Below are positions 9,358 to 18,561 of a stretch of DNA of 59,284 nucleotides, one piece after another (the stretch's first letter is position 1; each line of letters opens with the position of its first letter). The DNA comes from Planctomycetota bacterium. Lineage in GTDB: Bacteria > Planctomycetota > PLA2 > JAEUHO01. The stretch is from contig JADZCA010000071.1 of NCBI GenBank assembly GCA_020851795.1, positions 1-59,284 of the forward strand, written 5' to 3'. The notes beneath the pieces are model-generated. The model did no database searches, was not told the DNA's origin, and saw nothing but the letters and a program-made list of their open reading frames with translations. The position numbers and the translations under genes were made by a program.

Positions 9358-10889
9358 GCCCGCGCGTCGGCGCCGCGACCCGCGCCCGAGCCGCCGCCGT
9401 GCGCGTCGTCGGCGCGGCGCTGGTGCTCGTCGGGCTCGCGGGCCTCGCCTCCGCCCGCGGCGGCGAGCCGAAGTACCCGCCGAAGACGCCGCCCCCGCCC
9501 GCGCGCGAGCCGACGCGCGTCGACGTCGTCGTGCCGACGTCGGACGGGGTCTCGCTCGCCGCCACCTACGCGCGCAACGGCGCGGGCAAGGGCACGGCGG
9601 CCGTCGTGCTCGTGCACGGCGAGGACGAGACGCGCGCGTCCTTCGCGCCGCTGCTCGGCGCGCTCGACGAGCACCGCGTCCCGTGGCTCGCCGTGGACCT
9701 GCGCGGGCACGGCGCGAGCGCCCCCGAGCTCGCCGCCAAGGCGCGCGCGGGCGACGCGGCGCTGCAGGCGTCGATGGCCGAGGACGTGCTGAGCGCGATC
9801 ACGTTCCTCGTCGAGGGCAAGGGCCACGACCCCGCGCGCATCGCCGTCGTCGGCTCGCGGCTCGGCGCCTCCGTCGCCGCGCGGGCCACGCACGAGCGCA
9901 AGGGCGCCGCCTGCCTGCTCGCGATGCTGACACCGGCCAAGACGTACGCGGGCCTCGACACCGAGGCCGACCTCGCCGACCAGCAGGGCTCGATGCTCGC
10001 GTGGGTGTTCGCCTCCGTCGAGGACATGAACCGCCTCGACAAGAAGGGGCCCCGCCACCTGCTCTACGTGCTCGAGGCGGCGCGCAACGCCCCGCCGCAC
10101 ACGCCGCTCGAGGAGCGCGTCAAGCGTCGCCGCGGCGTGCCGCCCAACCTGCGCGCGTTCGCCGAGACGAACGTGCTCGGCACGAAGATGCTCGCCGGCG
10201 TGCCGCACTTCGACGCGTGGCTGGCGGCGCTGCTCGCGCGCCGCCTCTCGACCTACCCGAACGCGGTGCTCTACGACGGCTCGGTGGACCCCAAGGGCGA
10301 CTATGCCGACCCCGGCTGGACGACGGCCACCGAGGTGGCGGCCCGCGGCGGCGGCCCGACCGCGCGCGCGCTGCGCTGGGGCCGGCGCGTGATGGTGGGC
10401 GCCTCGCTCCCCAAGGGCACGAGCGGCGTCCGCGTCGTCGTGCACGCGACGCGCGGCGAGCGCCAGGCGGCCGGCAGCTCGGTGCGGATCGCGATCCCCT
10501 CCGGGTCGCTCTCGACCGCGCCCCTCGTCACGGGCATGGGTCGCGCCCCGACCGTCGAGACGTCGGCCCTCGCGCTCGACAGCGAGGAGATCCCGCAGCG
10601 CGACGGGTCGATCGTCTACGGCGACCCCTCCTTCGAGGCGGAGATGCGCCTCCCCTCGCTCCCCGGCGACGGGCCCTACACGGTGCGCATCGCCTTCGAG
10701 CTCGACCGTGGCGGCGACCCGCCCTCGGAGCGCGTGGACGCGACGTCGGAGGGCTTCGTCGTGCTGCCCGACCTCCTCGAGGGCAGCGGGATCCCGTACC
10801 TGCCCGAGGGCAAGGACCCGTCGGAGGGGGGCGATCCCGACGCGCCGGCGGGTCGCGAGACGCCGGACGGCCCCGCCGGCGGACGTTGA
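9354..10889 (+). CDS. exported alpha/beta-hydrolase-like protein with missing nucleophile
   Basis: A 511-residue protein with a signal peptide (about 1-35, ending ASARG) and a Pro-rich linker. Residues 53-260 have an alpha/beta-hydrolase fold: oxyanion-hole VLVHGEDE and VDLRGHGAS. The nucleophile elbow reads VVGSRLGAS, where R169 stands at the position of the usual serine (GxSxG becomes G-S-R-L-G). It may therefore be a non-catalytic binding protein unless S168 substitutes. Residues 360-480 are predicted beta-rich (VRVVVHATRG, YTVRIAFELD), like a carbohydrate- or protein-binding sandwich. GTG start overlaps the lipoprotein stop. Confidence 0.75.
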   Translation: MSPRVGAATRARAAAVRVVGAALVLVGLAGLASARGGEPKYPPKTPPPPAREPTRVDVVVPTSDGVSLAATYARNGAGKGTAAVVLVHGEDETRASFAPLLGALDEHRVPWLAVDLRGHGASAPELAAKARAGDAALQASMAEDVLSAITFLVEGKGHDPARIAVVGSRLGASVAARATHERKGAACLLAMLTPAKTYAGLDTEADLADQQGSMLAWVFASVEDMNRLDKKGPRHLLYVLEAARNAPPHTPLEERVKRRRGVPPNLRAFAETNVLGTKMLAGVPHFDAWLAALLARRLSTYPNAVLYDGSVDPKGDYADPGWTTATEVAARGGGPTARALRWGRRVMVGASLPKGTSGVRVVVHATRGERQAAGSSVRIAIPSGSLSTAPLVTGMGRAPTVETSALALDSEEIPQRDGSIVYGDPSFEAEMRLPSLPGDGPYTVRIAFELDRGGDPPSERVDATSEGFVVLPDLLEGSGIPYLPEGKDPSEGGDPDAPAGRETPDGPAGGR

Positions 10890-11279
10890 TTGTAGAACGC
10901 AACGAACGAAGGACCGACGCCGTGAGTCCCGTTCGCGTGCGATTTGCACACTTTTGAGTGGACCTGCCGGGGCGATCTGCTGCAATCGCCCCCCGGTGCG
11001 TCGCGCGACCTCGCGCGCGACCTTGGAACGGACCACGGTTGTCGCAGCGAGCGAGAGCGTCGGAGCCCGGGACGTGCGCAGGCGCGACGCGCCGCGGCCT
11101 CGCTCGGCGTCCACCGACCGCGCGCCGCCCGCACGGGAGCGCGACGCGATCGCGGCCCTGCGCCCCTTCGGAGGTCTCGCGTCGTCGCGCGGGCCCTCCC
11201 TCCACCGGGACGCCCGCGACCGCGTCCCGCGTGGAGTGACCCGACCCCGGTCGCCGCTGGACTTCGAAGAAACAACGCC
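10890..11279 (+). other. 390-nt gene-free leader region of the RRM gene
   Basis: No convincing gene is seen. It holds a 6-bp hairpin (GGCGAT/ATCGCC, 10971-10990) and an AT-richer patch near 10940-10960 that could hold a promoter. RNA-binding-protein genes of cold-shock type often have long 5' leaders, so a regulatory leader is plausible but unproven. Confidence 0.35.
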
Positions 11280-11756
11280 ATGGGCAAGCGGATCTACTGT
11301 GGAAACCTCTCCTTCCGTGCCACCGAAGCCGACGTGCGCGACCTCTTCGCGGCGCACGGCGAGGTGACCGACGTGCACCTCGTCATGGACCGCGAGACGG
11401 GCCGCCCGCGCGGCTTCGCCTTCGTCGAGATGGCGACCGACCAGGCCGCCCAGGCGGCGATCCAGGCGCTCGACGGGTCCCTCCACCAGGAGCGCAACCT
11501 CAAGGTCAACGAGGCGCAGCCTCGCGAGGCCCGAGGCGGCGGCGGGGGTGGCTACGGCGGCGGAGGCGGCGGCTACGGGGGGGGCGGCGGCGGGTACGGC
11601 GGTGGCGGGGGTGGCTACGGCGGTGGCGGCGGCGGGGGTGGGGGTGGGGGTGGCTACGGCGGCGGCCGCGGCGACCGCGGGGGTCGCGGGGGTCGCGGCG
11701 GTGGCGGCGGCGGCGGCTACGGCGGCCGGGGCGGCGGCGGCGACGACAGCTACTAG
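11280..11756 (+). CDS. RRM-domain RNA-binding protein with glycine-rich tail
   Basis: The 158-residue protein has one RNA-recognition motif (residues 1-80) with RNP2 IYCGNLSF and RNP1 RGFAFVEM. The following 75 residues are almost only Gly, Tyr and Arg in GGGGGGYGG and RGGRGG units. The design matches the bacterial Rbp family, small single-RRM proteins often induced by cold that bind RNA; the RGG/YGG tail resembles eukaryotic hnRNP proteins and could promote RNA binding or phase separation. A strong hairpin terminator follows 41 nt after the stop. Confidence 0.93.
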   Translation: MGKRIYCGNLSFRATEADVRDLFAAHGEVTDVHLVMDRETGRPRGFAFVEMATDQAAQAAIQALDGSLHQERNLKVNEAQPREARGGGGGGYGGGGGGYGGGGGGYGGGGGGYGGGGGGGGGGGGYGGGRGDRGGRGGRGGGGGGGYGGRGGGGDDSY

Positions 11757-11797
11757 CCCGCTCCCCTCGCGCGCGGCCCCGCGGCCGGGCGCCCGGT

Positions 11798-11826
11798 ACG
11801 CCCCGGCGGAGCACCCGCCGGGGCGT
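11798..11826 (+). terminator. intrinsic terminator of the RRM gene
   Basis: A 12-bp perfect stem (ACGCCCCGGCGG / CCGCCGGGGCGT) with a 5-nt loop is followed by CTTCGTC. It separates the RRM gene from the ABC importer operon. Confidence 0.7.
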
Positions 11827-11868
11827 CTTCGTCGGCGGGGGCCGCCGTGCGGGCACAATCCCGGCCCC

Positions 11869-12651
11869 GTGGCCCTCCTCTCGCTCGAGTCCGTCGTCGC
11901 CGGCTACGGCGAGCGTCCGGTGCTCGACGGCGTCTCGCTGCGCGTCGAACGGGGCGAGGTCGTCGCGCTGCTCGGTCGCAACGGGGCGGGCAAGACGACG
12001 CTGCTGCGGGTCGCGGCGGGCCTGCTGCGCCCGCGCGGGGGCGTCGCGCGGGTCGAAGGGCACGACGTCGCCGCGCTCCCCGCGCGCCGCGCCGCGCGCC
12101 TCGTCGCCGGCGTGCCGCAGGACGACCTCGTCGAGGCGCCGTTCTCCGTCGCCGAGGTCGCGGCGATGGGCCGCGTCGCGCACCTCGGCCCGTGGCGCGC
12201 CGAGGACGACGCCGACCGCGTCGCCGTGCGGGCCGCGCTCGAGGCCGTCGACCTCGCCGCCGTCGCGGGGCGCCTCGCCACCGAGCTCTCCGGCGGCGAG
12301 CGCCGCCGGCTGTCGCTCGCGCGCGCGCTCGCGCAGGGAGCGCCGCTGCTCCTCCTCGACGAGCCGACCGCGCACCTAGACCTCGGCCACGAGGCGCGCC
12401 TGCTCGCGACCGTCCGCCACCTCGCGCGCGACCGCGGCTGCGGCGTGCTCGCCGCGCTGCACGACGTCAACCTCGCCGCCGCGGTCGCCGACCGCGTCGT
12501 CCTGCTCGACGCGGGCCGCGTCGTCGCCGACGGCCCGCCGGCGACGGTGCTCACCGCCGAGCGGCTCTCCGCGGCGTACGCCACGCCGCTGCGCGTGCTC
12601 GCCGACCCCGAGGGCGGCCGTCCCGTCGTCGTGCCGGGAGCCCCGCGATGA
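11869..12651 (+). CDS. ABC importer ATP-binding protein (BtuD/FecE type)
   Basis: A 260-residue ABC ATPase: Walker A GRNGAGKTT, Q-loop VPQDD, signature LSGGERRR, Walker B LLLLDEPTAHLD and switch histidine LHDVN. The sequence class is that of importers for cobalamin, haem or ferric siderophores. GTG start follows CACAAT by 9 nt. The stop overlaps the next gene's ATG (ATGA), and the binding protein and permease follow, so the order is ATPase, binding protein, permease. No TonB-dependent receptor or cobalamin riboswitch is seen nearby, so the substrate stays open. Confidence 0.9.
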   Translation: MALLSLESVVAGYGERPVLDGVSLRVERGEVVALLGRNGAGKTTLLRVAAGLLRPRGGVARVEGHDVAALPARRAARLVAGVPQDDLVEAPFSVAEVAAMGRVAHLGPWRAEDDADRVAVRAALEAVDLAAVAGRLATELSGGERRRLSLARALAQGAPLLLLDEPTAHLDLGHEARLLATVRHLARDRGCGVLAALHDVNLAAAVADRVVLLDAGRVVADGPPATVLTAERLSAAYATPLRVLADPEGGRPVVVPGAPR

Positions 12652-13553
12652 GCGGCGCCGCGTGCCGCGCGTTGGCCCTCGGGCTCGCCGCCGCCCTCGG
12701 TGCGGTCGGGTGCGGGCACGCGGGGCCCGGGGCGACGGCCGACCGCGCCGCGCCGACGCGCGTCGTGCGCGACACCGAGGGCGTCGAGGTCGCGCTCCCG
12801 CAGGACGTGCGCCGCGTCGTCACGACGGTGCCCGGGCTCTCGGCGACGGTGGTCGCGCTCGGCGCCGGCGCGACGCTCGTGGGCGTCTCCGACCGCGACC
12901 CCGAGGGCGGCGCGCTCGCGGCGCTGCCGCGCCTGCCCGTGTACCCGACGATCCCCGCCGAGCGCGTGGCGGCGCTCGAGCCCGACCTGCTGCTCGTGGA
13001 CCGCGTGCTCTCGCGCGGCGACGTCGCCGCGCTGCGGGCGCGCTTCCCCTGCACCTTCGTCACCGACACCTCGCACACGCTCGACCGCCTGCGCGAGTCG
13101 TTCCTGCGCGTCGCCGAGGCGCTCGGCGTCCCGCGCCGCGGCGAGGCGCTGGCGGGCGAGCTCGACGCGGCGCGCGCGCAGGCGCGCGTGGCCGGGCGGC
13201 CCCGCGTGCTCGTGCTCGGGCAGGTGGACCCGCCGCCGCCCTACGCGATCGGGCCGAAGGGGCTGCTCGGCGACATGGTGGTCGCGGTGGGCGCCGAGAA
13301 CGTCGCGTGGGACCTGCCGGGGCCGTCGGGGCCGCTGTCGTCCGAGCTCGTCGTGGAGCGGGCCCCGGACTGGATCCTGCACACCGGCGGCACCTTCCCC
13401 GACGCGCTCGCGCGGGCGTGGGCGTCGGTGCCCGCGGTGCGTGCGCGCCGCGTCGCCGACGTCGGCGGCGACCTCTACATGCAGGGCGGGCCCCGCACCG
13501 CCGAGGCCCTGCGCCGCCTCGCGGCGCTGCTCTCGGGCGAGGGCGGCCGGTGA
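12648..13553 (+). CDS. ABC importer substrate-binding lipoprotein (BtuF/FhuD type)
   Basis: The 301-residue protein has a signal peptide with lipobox GAVGC (Cys22), then a periplasmic-binding-protein fold of the BtuF/FhuD/FecB class. Typical blocks are RRVVTTVPGLSATVVALG, TLVGVSDRDP, LPRLPVYPTIPAERVAALEPDLLLVD, and a C-terminal PDWILHTGG region. This is the outer partner that hands a metal chelate to the permease. ATGA overlap with the ATPase gene and GTGA overlap with the permease gene suggest translational coupling. Confidence 0.88.
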   Translation: MSGAACRALALGLAAALGAVGCGHAGPGATADRAAPTRVVRDTEGVEVALPQDVRRVVTTVPGLSATVVALGAGATLVGVSDRDPEGGALAALPRLPVYPTIPAERVAALEPDLLLVDRVLSRGDVAALRARFPCTFVTDTSHTLDRLRESFLRVAEALGVPRRGEALAGELDAARAQARVAGRPRVLVLGQVDPPPPYAIGPKGLLGDMVVAVGAENVAWDLPGPSGPLSSELVVERAPDWILHTGGTFPDALARAWASVPAVRARRVADVGGDLYMQGGPRTAEALRRLAALLSGEGGR

Positions 13554-14560
13554 GCGCGCCCCGTCGCTCCCTCGCCGCCGCGCTCGCCGTCGCCACGGGC
13601 CTCGCGCTCGTCGCGGTGACCGTGGACCTGTTCCTCGGCGCCGCGCGGCTCGCGCCCCGCGACGTGCTCGCCGCGCTCGTCGGCGGCGACGTCGCGCCGT
13701 GGGTGCGCGACGTCGTGTGGCTCGACCGCGTCCCGCGCGTCGCGCTCGGGCTCGCGGTCGGCGCGGCGCTCGCGGTGGCGGGCACGCTGTTCCAGGCGCT
13801 CGTGCGCAACCCGCTCGCGGACCCGTACGTGATCGGCGTCGGCCCGGGCGCGCTGCTCGGCGCGGCGGGCGCGGGCGCGCTCGGGTTCTCGGGGCGCTCG
13901 GTGGGCGGGCTCTCGGCGGCGGCCGTCGGCGCGTTCGCCGGGGCCGTGCTGGCGGCCGCGCTCGTGCTCGGCGTCGCCGGGCGCCGGGGCCGCGACGCGG
14001 GCGCGCGGCTGCTGCTCGCGGGCGTCGCGGTGGGGGCGTTCGTGACGGCGGTCGCCACGTGGGCGCTCTACGTGGAGAACGAGTCGTGGCAGGACGCGGT
14101 GCGCTGGCTGCTCGGCAGCCTCGCCTTCGCCGACGCGCCGCGCATCGCGCTCGCGGCGGTCGCCACGGGGGCGCTGACGCTGCTCGCGTGGGCGCGCGCG
14201 CGCGACCTCGACGCGCTCGCGCTGGGCGACGAGGCCGCGCGCCTCTGCGGCGTGGACACGACGCGGACGGTGCGCGGGCTGGCGGCCGCGGGGTGCGTGC
14301 TCGTCGCGGCGGCGGTCGCGGCCGCGGGGCTCGTGGGCTTCGTCGGCCTCGTCGTGCCCCACGTCGCGCGTCGGCTCGCGGGCCCGCGCCACCGGCGCCT
14401 GCTCCCGGTCGCCGCGCTGCTCGGCGGCGGGCTGCTCGTCGCCGCGGACGCGATCGCGCGCAGCGCGAAGGCCGAGGTCCCCGTCGGCGTCGTCACGGCG
14501 TTGCTCGGCGCGCCCGTCTTCGCGGTCCTCGTGCGCCGCTCCGCGCGCGCCGGCGCGTAG
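13550..14560 (+). CDS. ABC importer permease, FecCD/BtuC family
   Basis: A 336-residue protein with about nine or ten hydrophobic helices and the family blocks RVPRVALGLAVGAALAVAG, FQALVRNPLADPYVIG, and GLVGFVGLVVPHVARRLAGP near the C-terminal coupling region. This is the membrane channel of the importer encoded by the two genes before it. The chelate carried (cobalamin, haem or siderophore) is not decided by sequence. GTG start overlaps the binding-protein stop. Confidence 0.92.
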   Translation: MSAPRRSLAAALAVATGLALVAVTVDLFLGAARLAPRDVLAALVGGDVAPWVRDVVWLDRVPRVALGLAVGAALAVAGTLFQALVRNPLADPYVIGVGPGALLGAAGAGALGFSGRSVGGLSAAAVGAFAGAVLAAALVLGVAGRRGRDAGARLLLAGVAVGAFVTAVATWALYVENESWQDAVRWLLGSLAFADAPRIALAAVATGALTLLAWARARDLDALALGDEAARLCGVDTTRTVRGLAAAGCVLVAAAVAAAGLVGFVGLVVPHVARRLAGPRHRRLLPVAALLGGGLLVAADAIARSAKAEVPVGVVTALLGAPVFAVLVRRSARAGA

Positions 14561-14704
14561 CGGGCGCGGGCGTCCTCGTCCGCCGCCGACGAGGCTCCGG
14601 CGGAAGCCAGGGCCTTGCGCGACGCGTCTCCGTCCCGGCGACGCGTGGCGCGAACCCCCTCACGCCGCCCACGAGCCGCTCGGACCCGTGGCGGCGACGG
14701 GCCC

Positions 14705-15469
14705 CTACGGCCCGAGCAGGCGCAGGAGCGCGCGGACGAGGCCGCCCGCGACCCAGCCCGTCGCGTCGGCGTCGAACGCGCCGCCCATCGGCGACAGCGG
14801 CGCCGGGACGCGCTCCTTGAGCTCGGCGAGCCTGCGGCGCGCCTCGGCCGCGGCGACGCCGTCGAAGCGGACCACCTCGAGCCCGCCCGCGCGCGCGAAG
14901 GCCACGAACGTCTCGAGCTCGTCGCGGTCGAACCACACGCCGTGGTCACGGCAGAGGTCCACGACGACGCCCGCGCCGCGCGCGACCTGGCGCCGCGCCA
15001 TCCGCTCGCCGCAGCGCACGCACGCGAGGTAGCGCACCTCGCGCTCGAGCGCGACCTTGGACCGCGGGATCGAGCGGCGCGCCTCGGCGGCCTCCGTCGA
15101 GGACACGCCGCGCGTCGTCAGGTCCACCGCGTGCTCGAGCTCGTCGCCGTCGAACCACGTGCCGCCGCACGCGGCGCAGCGGTCCACCGTGACGGGGCCC
15201 ATCGTCGTGGGCGCGAGCGCGCCCGCGCACCGCGGGCACCAGCCGCCCCGGGCGTCCGTGGCGCCGGGCGGGCACCGCGGGCACCGCGCCGCGTCGGCGG
15301 GGTAGAGCGTCGCGCACCGCGCGCAGTAGGTGCGCCGCTCCGCCGGCTCGGACGCGCCGAGGGGCTTGCGCAGGACGACCTCGCCGCCGCAGTACGGGCA
15401 CGCCTTCGCGTCCCGGCGCACCGCGGCGCCGCAGCCGAGGCAGACGACCGTCCCGACGGGCTCGCCCAT
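14705..15469 (-). CDS. multi-zinc-ribbon protein with two TFIIB-type zinc finger units
   Basis: The 254-residue protein has at least seven CxxC pairs: C10/C13, C24/C27, C49/C52, C63/C66, C78/C81, C98/C101 and C150/C153, plus C173-H176. The blocks DRCAACGGTWFDGDELE and DLCRDHGVWFDRDELE are the zf-TFIIB signature seen in small bacterial zinc-binding proteins of unknown role. The C-terminus (GGLVRALLRLLG) could be a short membrane-associated helix. ATG is preceded by TACAGT at leaderless spacing. It is convergent with the ABC operon. No catalytic domain is visible; a scaffold or zinc-storage role is guesswork. Confidence 0.8.
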   Translation of the reverse strand: MGEPVGTVVCLGCGAAVRRDAKACPYCGGEVVLRKPLGASEPAERRTYCARCATLYPADAARCPRCPPGATDARGGWCPRCAGALAPTTMGPVTVDRCAACGGTWFDGDELEHAVDLTTRGVSSTEAAEARRSIPRSKVALEREVRYLACVRCGERMARRQVARGAGVVVDLCRDHGVWFDRDELETFVAFARAGGLEVVRFDGVAAAEARRRLAELKERVPAPLSPMGGAFDADATGWVAGGLVRALLRLLGP

Positions 15470-15476
15470 GCGGACG

Positions 15477-15482
15477 ACTGTA
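15477..15482 (-). promoter_or_regulatory. -10 box TACAGT, leaderless start
   Basis: On the minus strand TACAGT ends 7 nt before the ATG at 15469. Confidence 0.5.
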
Positions 15483-15654
15483 CCCCCGGCACGCCGCCGG
15501 GCCGCCGGCGTCGCCCTCCGGGGGGCGATCGCCGCGCAGGCGACCGTCCCGTCCCCGCGTGCGTTCGGGACCCGCGGTACCCTTCGCCCCTCCTGCCGAC
15601 GCCGCGGGGCCCCGTGACCGCGCGTCCGTCCTGCTGTCCTGCGGAGCCCGGTCC

Positions 15655-18531
15655 ATGACGTCGTCCTCCCGCACCGCCCTCGCGGTCGCCCTGCTCCTCG
15701 CGCTCGCGGCGGTCGTGTTCCTCGTCGTCGGCAACCCGTTCGCCCCGTCGGGCGACGGCGGCACCGGCGCCGAGCACGACGCCCTCGCGCCGGGCGCCGT
15801 CGGCGCGTCGGAGAAGGACGCGCCCGCGCCCGTCGCGGCGATGGAGGAGGGCGGCACGCTCGGGGCCGCGGAGGCCGCGGGCCAGGGCGAGGTGCGCGCG
15901 CGCCTGCTCGGCTTCCGCGACCGCAAGCCGATCGCGGGGCAGGTCGTGCGCGTCGCGCTGCGCGGCCGCGACCCCGTCGAGAGGACGACCGGCGAGGACG
16001 GCCGGGTGTCGTTCCCCGGCTTGCGCGTCGCGCGCACGTGGACGCTGTCGGTCGAGGGCAAGACGTTCTCGCCCGTCGAGATCAAGGCCATCGCGGTCGC
16101 CGCGAACACGGTCACCGACCTCGGCGACCTCCTGCTCGGCGACAAGGTCGTCCTGCGCGGCAAGGTCGTCGACGACCGCGGCCGCCCGATCGTCGGCGCG
16201 GCGGTCTCGGCCTACGTCGGCGGCGGGCTCGACTTCTCGCAGGGGTTCGCGATCGCCGCGGTCCAGAGCGCGGTCGACACGCCCCTCGCGAGCGACCAGG
16301 CGACCACCGACGACCAGGGCGTGTTCGCCCTCGCCTCGCTCACGCCGGGCCGGCCGTACCAGCTCGAGGCCAAGCACCCCGGCTTCGCGCTCGCCGTGCG
16401 CGCCGACCTCGTGGTGTCGCCCGACCGCGGCGGCGCGCTCATGACGATCGTGCTCGGCGCCTCCGCCTCCGTGCGCGGCCGCGTCGTGGACGAGGACGGT
16501 CGGCCCGTCGCGGGCGCGACCGTGATCGCGCTGGAGGACCAGGGCTTCCGCAACGTCGGCACGATGCTCAAGCGCGACTACGCGACCACGAAGCCCGACG
16601 GCACCTACGTCATCGACACGCTGTCGCGCGGCTCGCGCTACCGCTTCGGCGTGAACGCGAAGGGCTACGCCCCGCTCTTCGACGGCATGACGGGCGGCAC
16701 GACGATCGAGACCGAGGCCACGCGCGACTTCACGCTCGTCAAGGGCGGCGCGATCGCGGGGCACGTGACCGACAAGGCGACCGGCCGGCCCGTCGAGGGC
16801 GCGCGCGTCGTCGCGATCGTCGGCACGATGCGCTTCGGCCCCGGCGGCCGTCGCGGCGGCGGCGGCGCGTTCGGCGGGCGAGGCGGCGGGCAGGGCAACG
16901 CGGACCCGTCGGCCGACGAGGTCTCGACGCAGATCGTCCTGACGGGCGCCGACGGCGCGTTCCGCATCGAGGGCGTCAAGCCGGGGCCCGTGGCGCTCGG
17001 CCAGGTCAAGGCGCCGGGCTACGCCGACTTCTCGGCCTCCGCGTTCCCCGGCTCGCCCGTGGGGTCGTGGGGCGACGTGAAGGCCGGCGAGACGCTCGAC
17101 GTCAACGTGGCCCTCGAGGCGGGCGGCACCGTGACCGGGCGCGTGCTGGCGGCGACGCCGAGCGGCACGGTGCCGGTCGCGGGCGCGCAGGTGTCGGTGC
17201 TCGCGATGTCGTTCCAGACGATGTTCACGGGCTTCGCCACCGCGCTGACCGGCGAGGACGGGTCGTTCAGCGTCACCGGCATCCGCGGGCCCGGCACCTA
17301 CACGGTGACCGCGACCGCGCCCGGCCTCGTCGCGGGCGACGCGATGAGCCAGGACGCGCAGGTGCAGATGCCCGAGGGCGGCGGCACCGTGACGAAGGAC
17401 GTGGTGCTCACCGCCGCGGGCGTGGTGCGCGGCGTGGTCACCGACACGAAGGGCGCCCCGGTAGGCGCGGCGCGCGTGCGCGCCCGCCCCGCGCCCGGCG
17501 GGCCCGGCGGCCCGGGCGGCGGCCGCGGCGGCGGCTTCTCGGGCGGCATGCTGCGCGGCTTCCTCCCCGGCGGCGGGACCCGCGTCGCGCTCACCGACGA
17601 CGCCGGCCGCTACGAGCTCGACTCGGTCGCGGCGGGCGAGCGCACGATCGTCGTCGCCGACGCCGACGAGTACGTCGCGTCGGAGAGCGACCCCTTCGAG
17701 GCGCGGGCCGGCGAGGTCCGCGAGGTCAACCTCCTGCTCTCGGGCGGCGCGACGCTGCGCGGCCGCGTGGTGGACGACAGCGGGTCGCCCGTCGCCGGGG
17801 CGAGGCTGCGCGTCGGCCACCTCGACGCGGACAACGCCGGGCGCGCCACGCTCAACGCGTTCATGACCGACGCGCTGCTCGAGCCGCGCGTCGTGTTCAC
17901 CGACGAGGGCGGGCTCTTCGAGATCCCGCGCATCCAGGCGGGCCGCACGCTCCTCAAGGCCGAGAAGGACGGGTACGCCGTGACGTACCGCCGCGACCTC
18001 GACCTCCAGCCCGACGAGGTCCGCGACAACCACGTCGTGACCCTCGTCAAGGGCCAGTCGATCTCGGGCGTGGTCAAGGGCGAGGACGGCAAGCCGGTCG
18101 TCGGCGCGGTGGTGGGCGTCACCAAGCAGGAGAACCCGCAGCGCTTCGGCGGCGGGTCGCCGCAGGACTCGACGGGGACCTCGGACGGCACCGTCGAGCC
18201 CCAGATGTCGGACCGCACCGACGCCGAGGGCCGCTTCACCGTCGAGAACGTGCCCACCGGCCCGTCCTACACCGTGGTCGTCTACTTCGCGCCCGGCTAC
18301 CGCGGCTTCGCGCAGGGCGACGAGGGCGCGGTCAAGCGCGGCGTCCCGACGGGGACGCGCGACGTCGAGCTCGTGCTCAAGGTCGCGCCCGCGGGCGAGT
18401 CGCCGTTCCCGATGCCGAGGCCCCCGGCGGGCACCGGCGGGCCGACGCCGACGCCGCCGCGGCCGACCGGCCCCGGGATGGGCGGCGGCTTCCCGCCGCC
18501 GATGCCGACGGGGCCCGGCATGGGCGGGTAG
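15655..18531 (+). CDS. large envelope protein of repeated carboxypeptidase-regulatory-like domains
   Basis: A 958-residue protein with an N-terminal membrane or signal segment (ALAVALLLALAAVVFLVVG), so it is exported or anchored with the bulk outside. The rest is a string of about eight beta-sandwich domains of the carboxypeptidase regulatory-like (transthyretin-like) kind, each with a GxVVDxxGxPVxGAxV strand followed by TDxxGxF. Two glycine-rich inserts occur (GGRRGGGGAFGGRGGGQG and GGPGGPGGGRGGGFSGG), and the C-terminus is Pro/Gly-rich (PTGPGMGG). No catalytic motif is seen, so an adhesive or structural surface role is likely. A paralogue follows 30 nt downstream. The start at 15655 gives the signal segment directly. 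Confidence 0.82.
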   Translation: MTSSSRTALAVALLLALAAVVFLVVGNPFAPSGDGGTGAEHDALAPGAVGASEKDAPAPVAAMEEGGTLGAAEAAGQGEVRARLLGFRDRKPIAGQVVRVALRGRDPVERTTGEDGRVSFPGLRVARTWTLSVEGKTFSPVEIKAIAVAANTVTDLGDLLLGDKVVLRGKVVDDRGRPIVGAAVSAYVGGGLDFSQGFAIAAVQSAVDTPLASDQATTDDQGVFALASLTPGRPYQLEAKHPGFALAVRADLVVSPDRGGALMTIVLGASASVRGRVVDEDGRPVAGATVIALEDQGFRNVGTMLKRDYATTKPDGTYVIDTLSRGSRYRFGVNAKGYAPLFDGMTGGTTIETEATRDFTLVKGGAIAGHVTDKATGRPVEGARVVAIVGTMRFGPGGRRGGGGAFGGRGGGQGNADPSADEVSTQIVLTGADGAFRIEGVKPGPVALGQVKAPGYADFSASAFPGSPVGSWGDVKAGETLDVNVALEAGGTVTGRVLAATPSGTVPVAGAQVSVLAMSFQTMFTGFATALTGEDGSFSVTGIRGPGTYTVTATAPGLVAGDAMSQDAQVQMPEGGGTVTKDVVLTAAGVVRGVVTDTKGAPVGAARVRARPAPGGPGGPGGGRGGGFSGGMLRGFLPGGGTRVALTDDAGRYELDSVAAGERTIVVADADEYVASESDPFEARAGEVREVNLLLSGGATLRGRVVDDSGSPVAGARLRVGHLDADNAGRATLNAFMTDALLEPRVVFTDEGGLFEIPRIQAGRTLLKAEKDGYAVTYRRDLDLQPDEVRDNHVVTLVKGQSISGVVKGEDGKPVVGAVVGVTKQENPQRFGGGSPQDSTGTSDGTVEPQMSDRTDAEGRFTVENVPTGPSYTVVVYFAPGYRGFAQGDEGAVKRGVPTGTRDVELVLKVAPAGESPFPMPRPPAGTGGPTPTPPRPTGPGMGGGFPPPMPTGPGMGG

Positions 18532-18549
18532 CGCGCCGCGACGGCGCGG

Positions 18550-18555
18550 TACGCT
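18550..18555 (+). promoter_or_regulatory. -10 box TACGCT, leaderless start
   Basis: TACGCT ends 6 nt before the ATG at 18562, so the second surface-protein gene may have its own promoter despite the short gap after the first. Confidence 0.5.
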
Positions 18556-18561
18556 CGCGCC

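Noticed and set aside
11548..11756. GGGGGTGGCTACGG-type repeats as possible CRISPR or satellite
   Set aside because: They encode the Gly/Tyr tail of the RRM protein in frame; there are no unique spacers.
11757..11868. Cobalamin riboswitch before the BtuCDF-like operon
   Set aside because: The gap is 112 nt, mostly a terminator hairpin; no B12-box-like sequence is visible, so a riboswitch is not supported.
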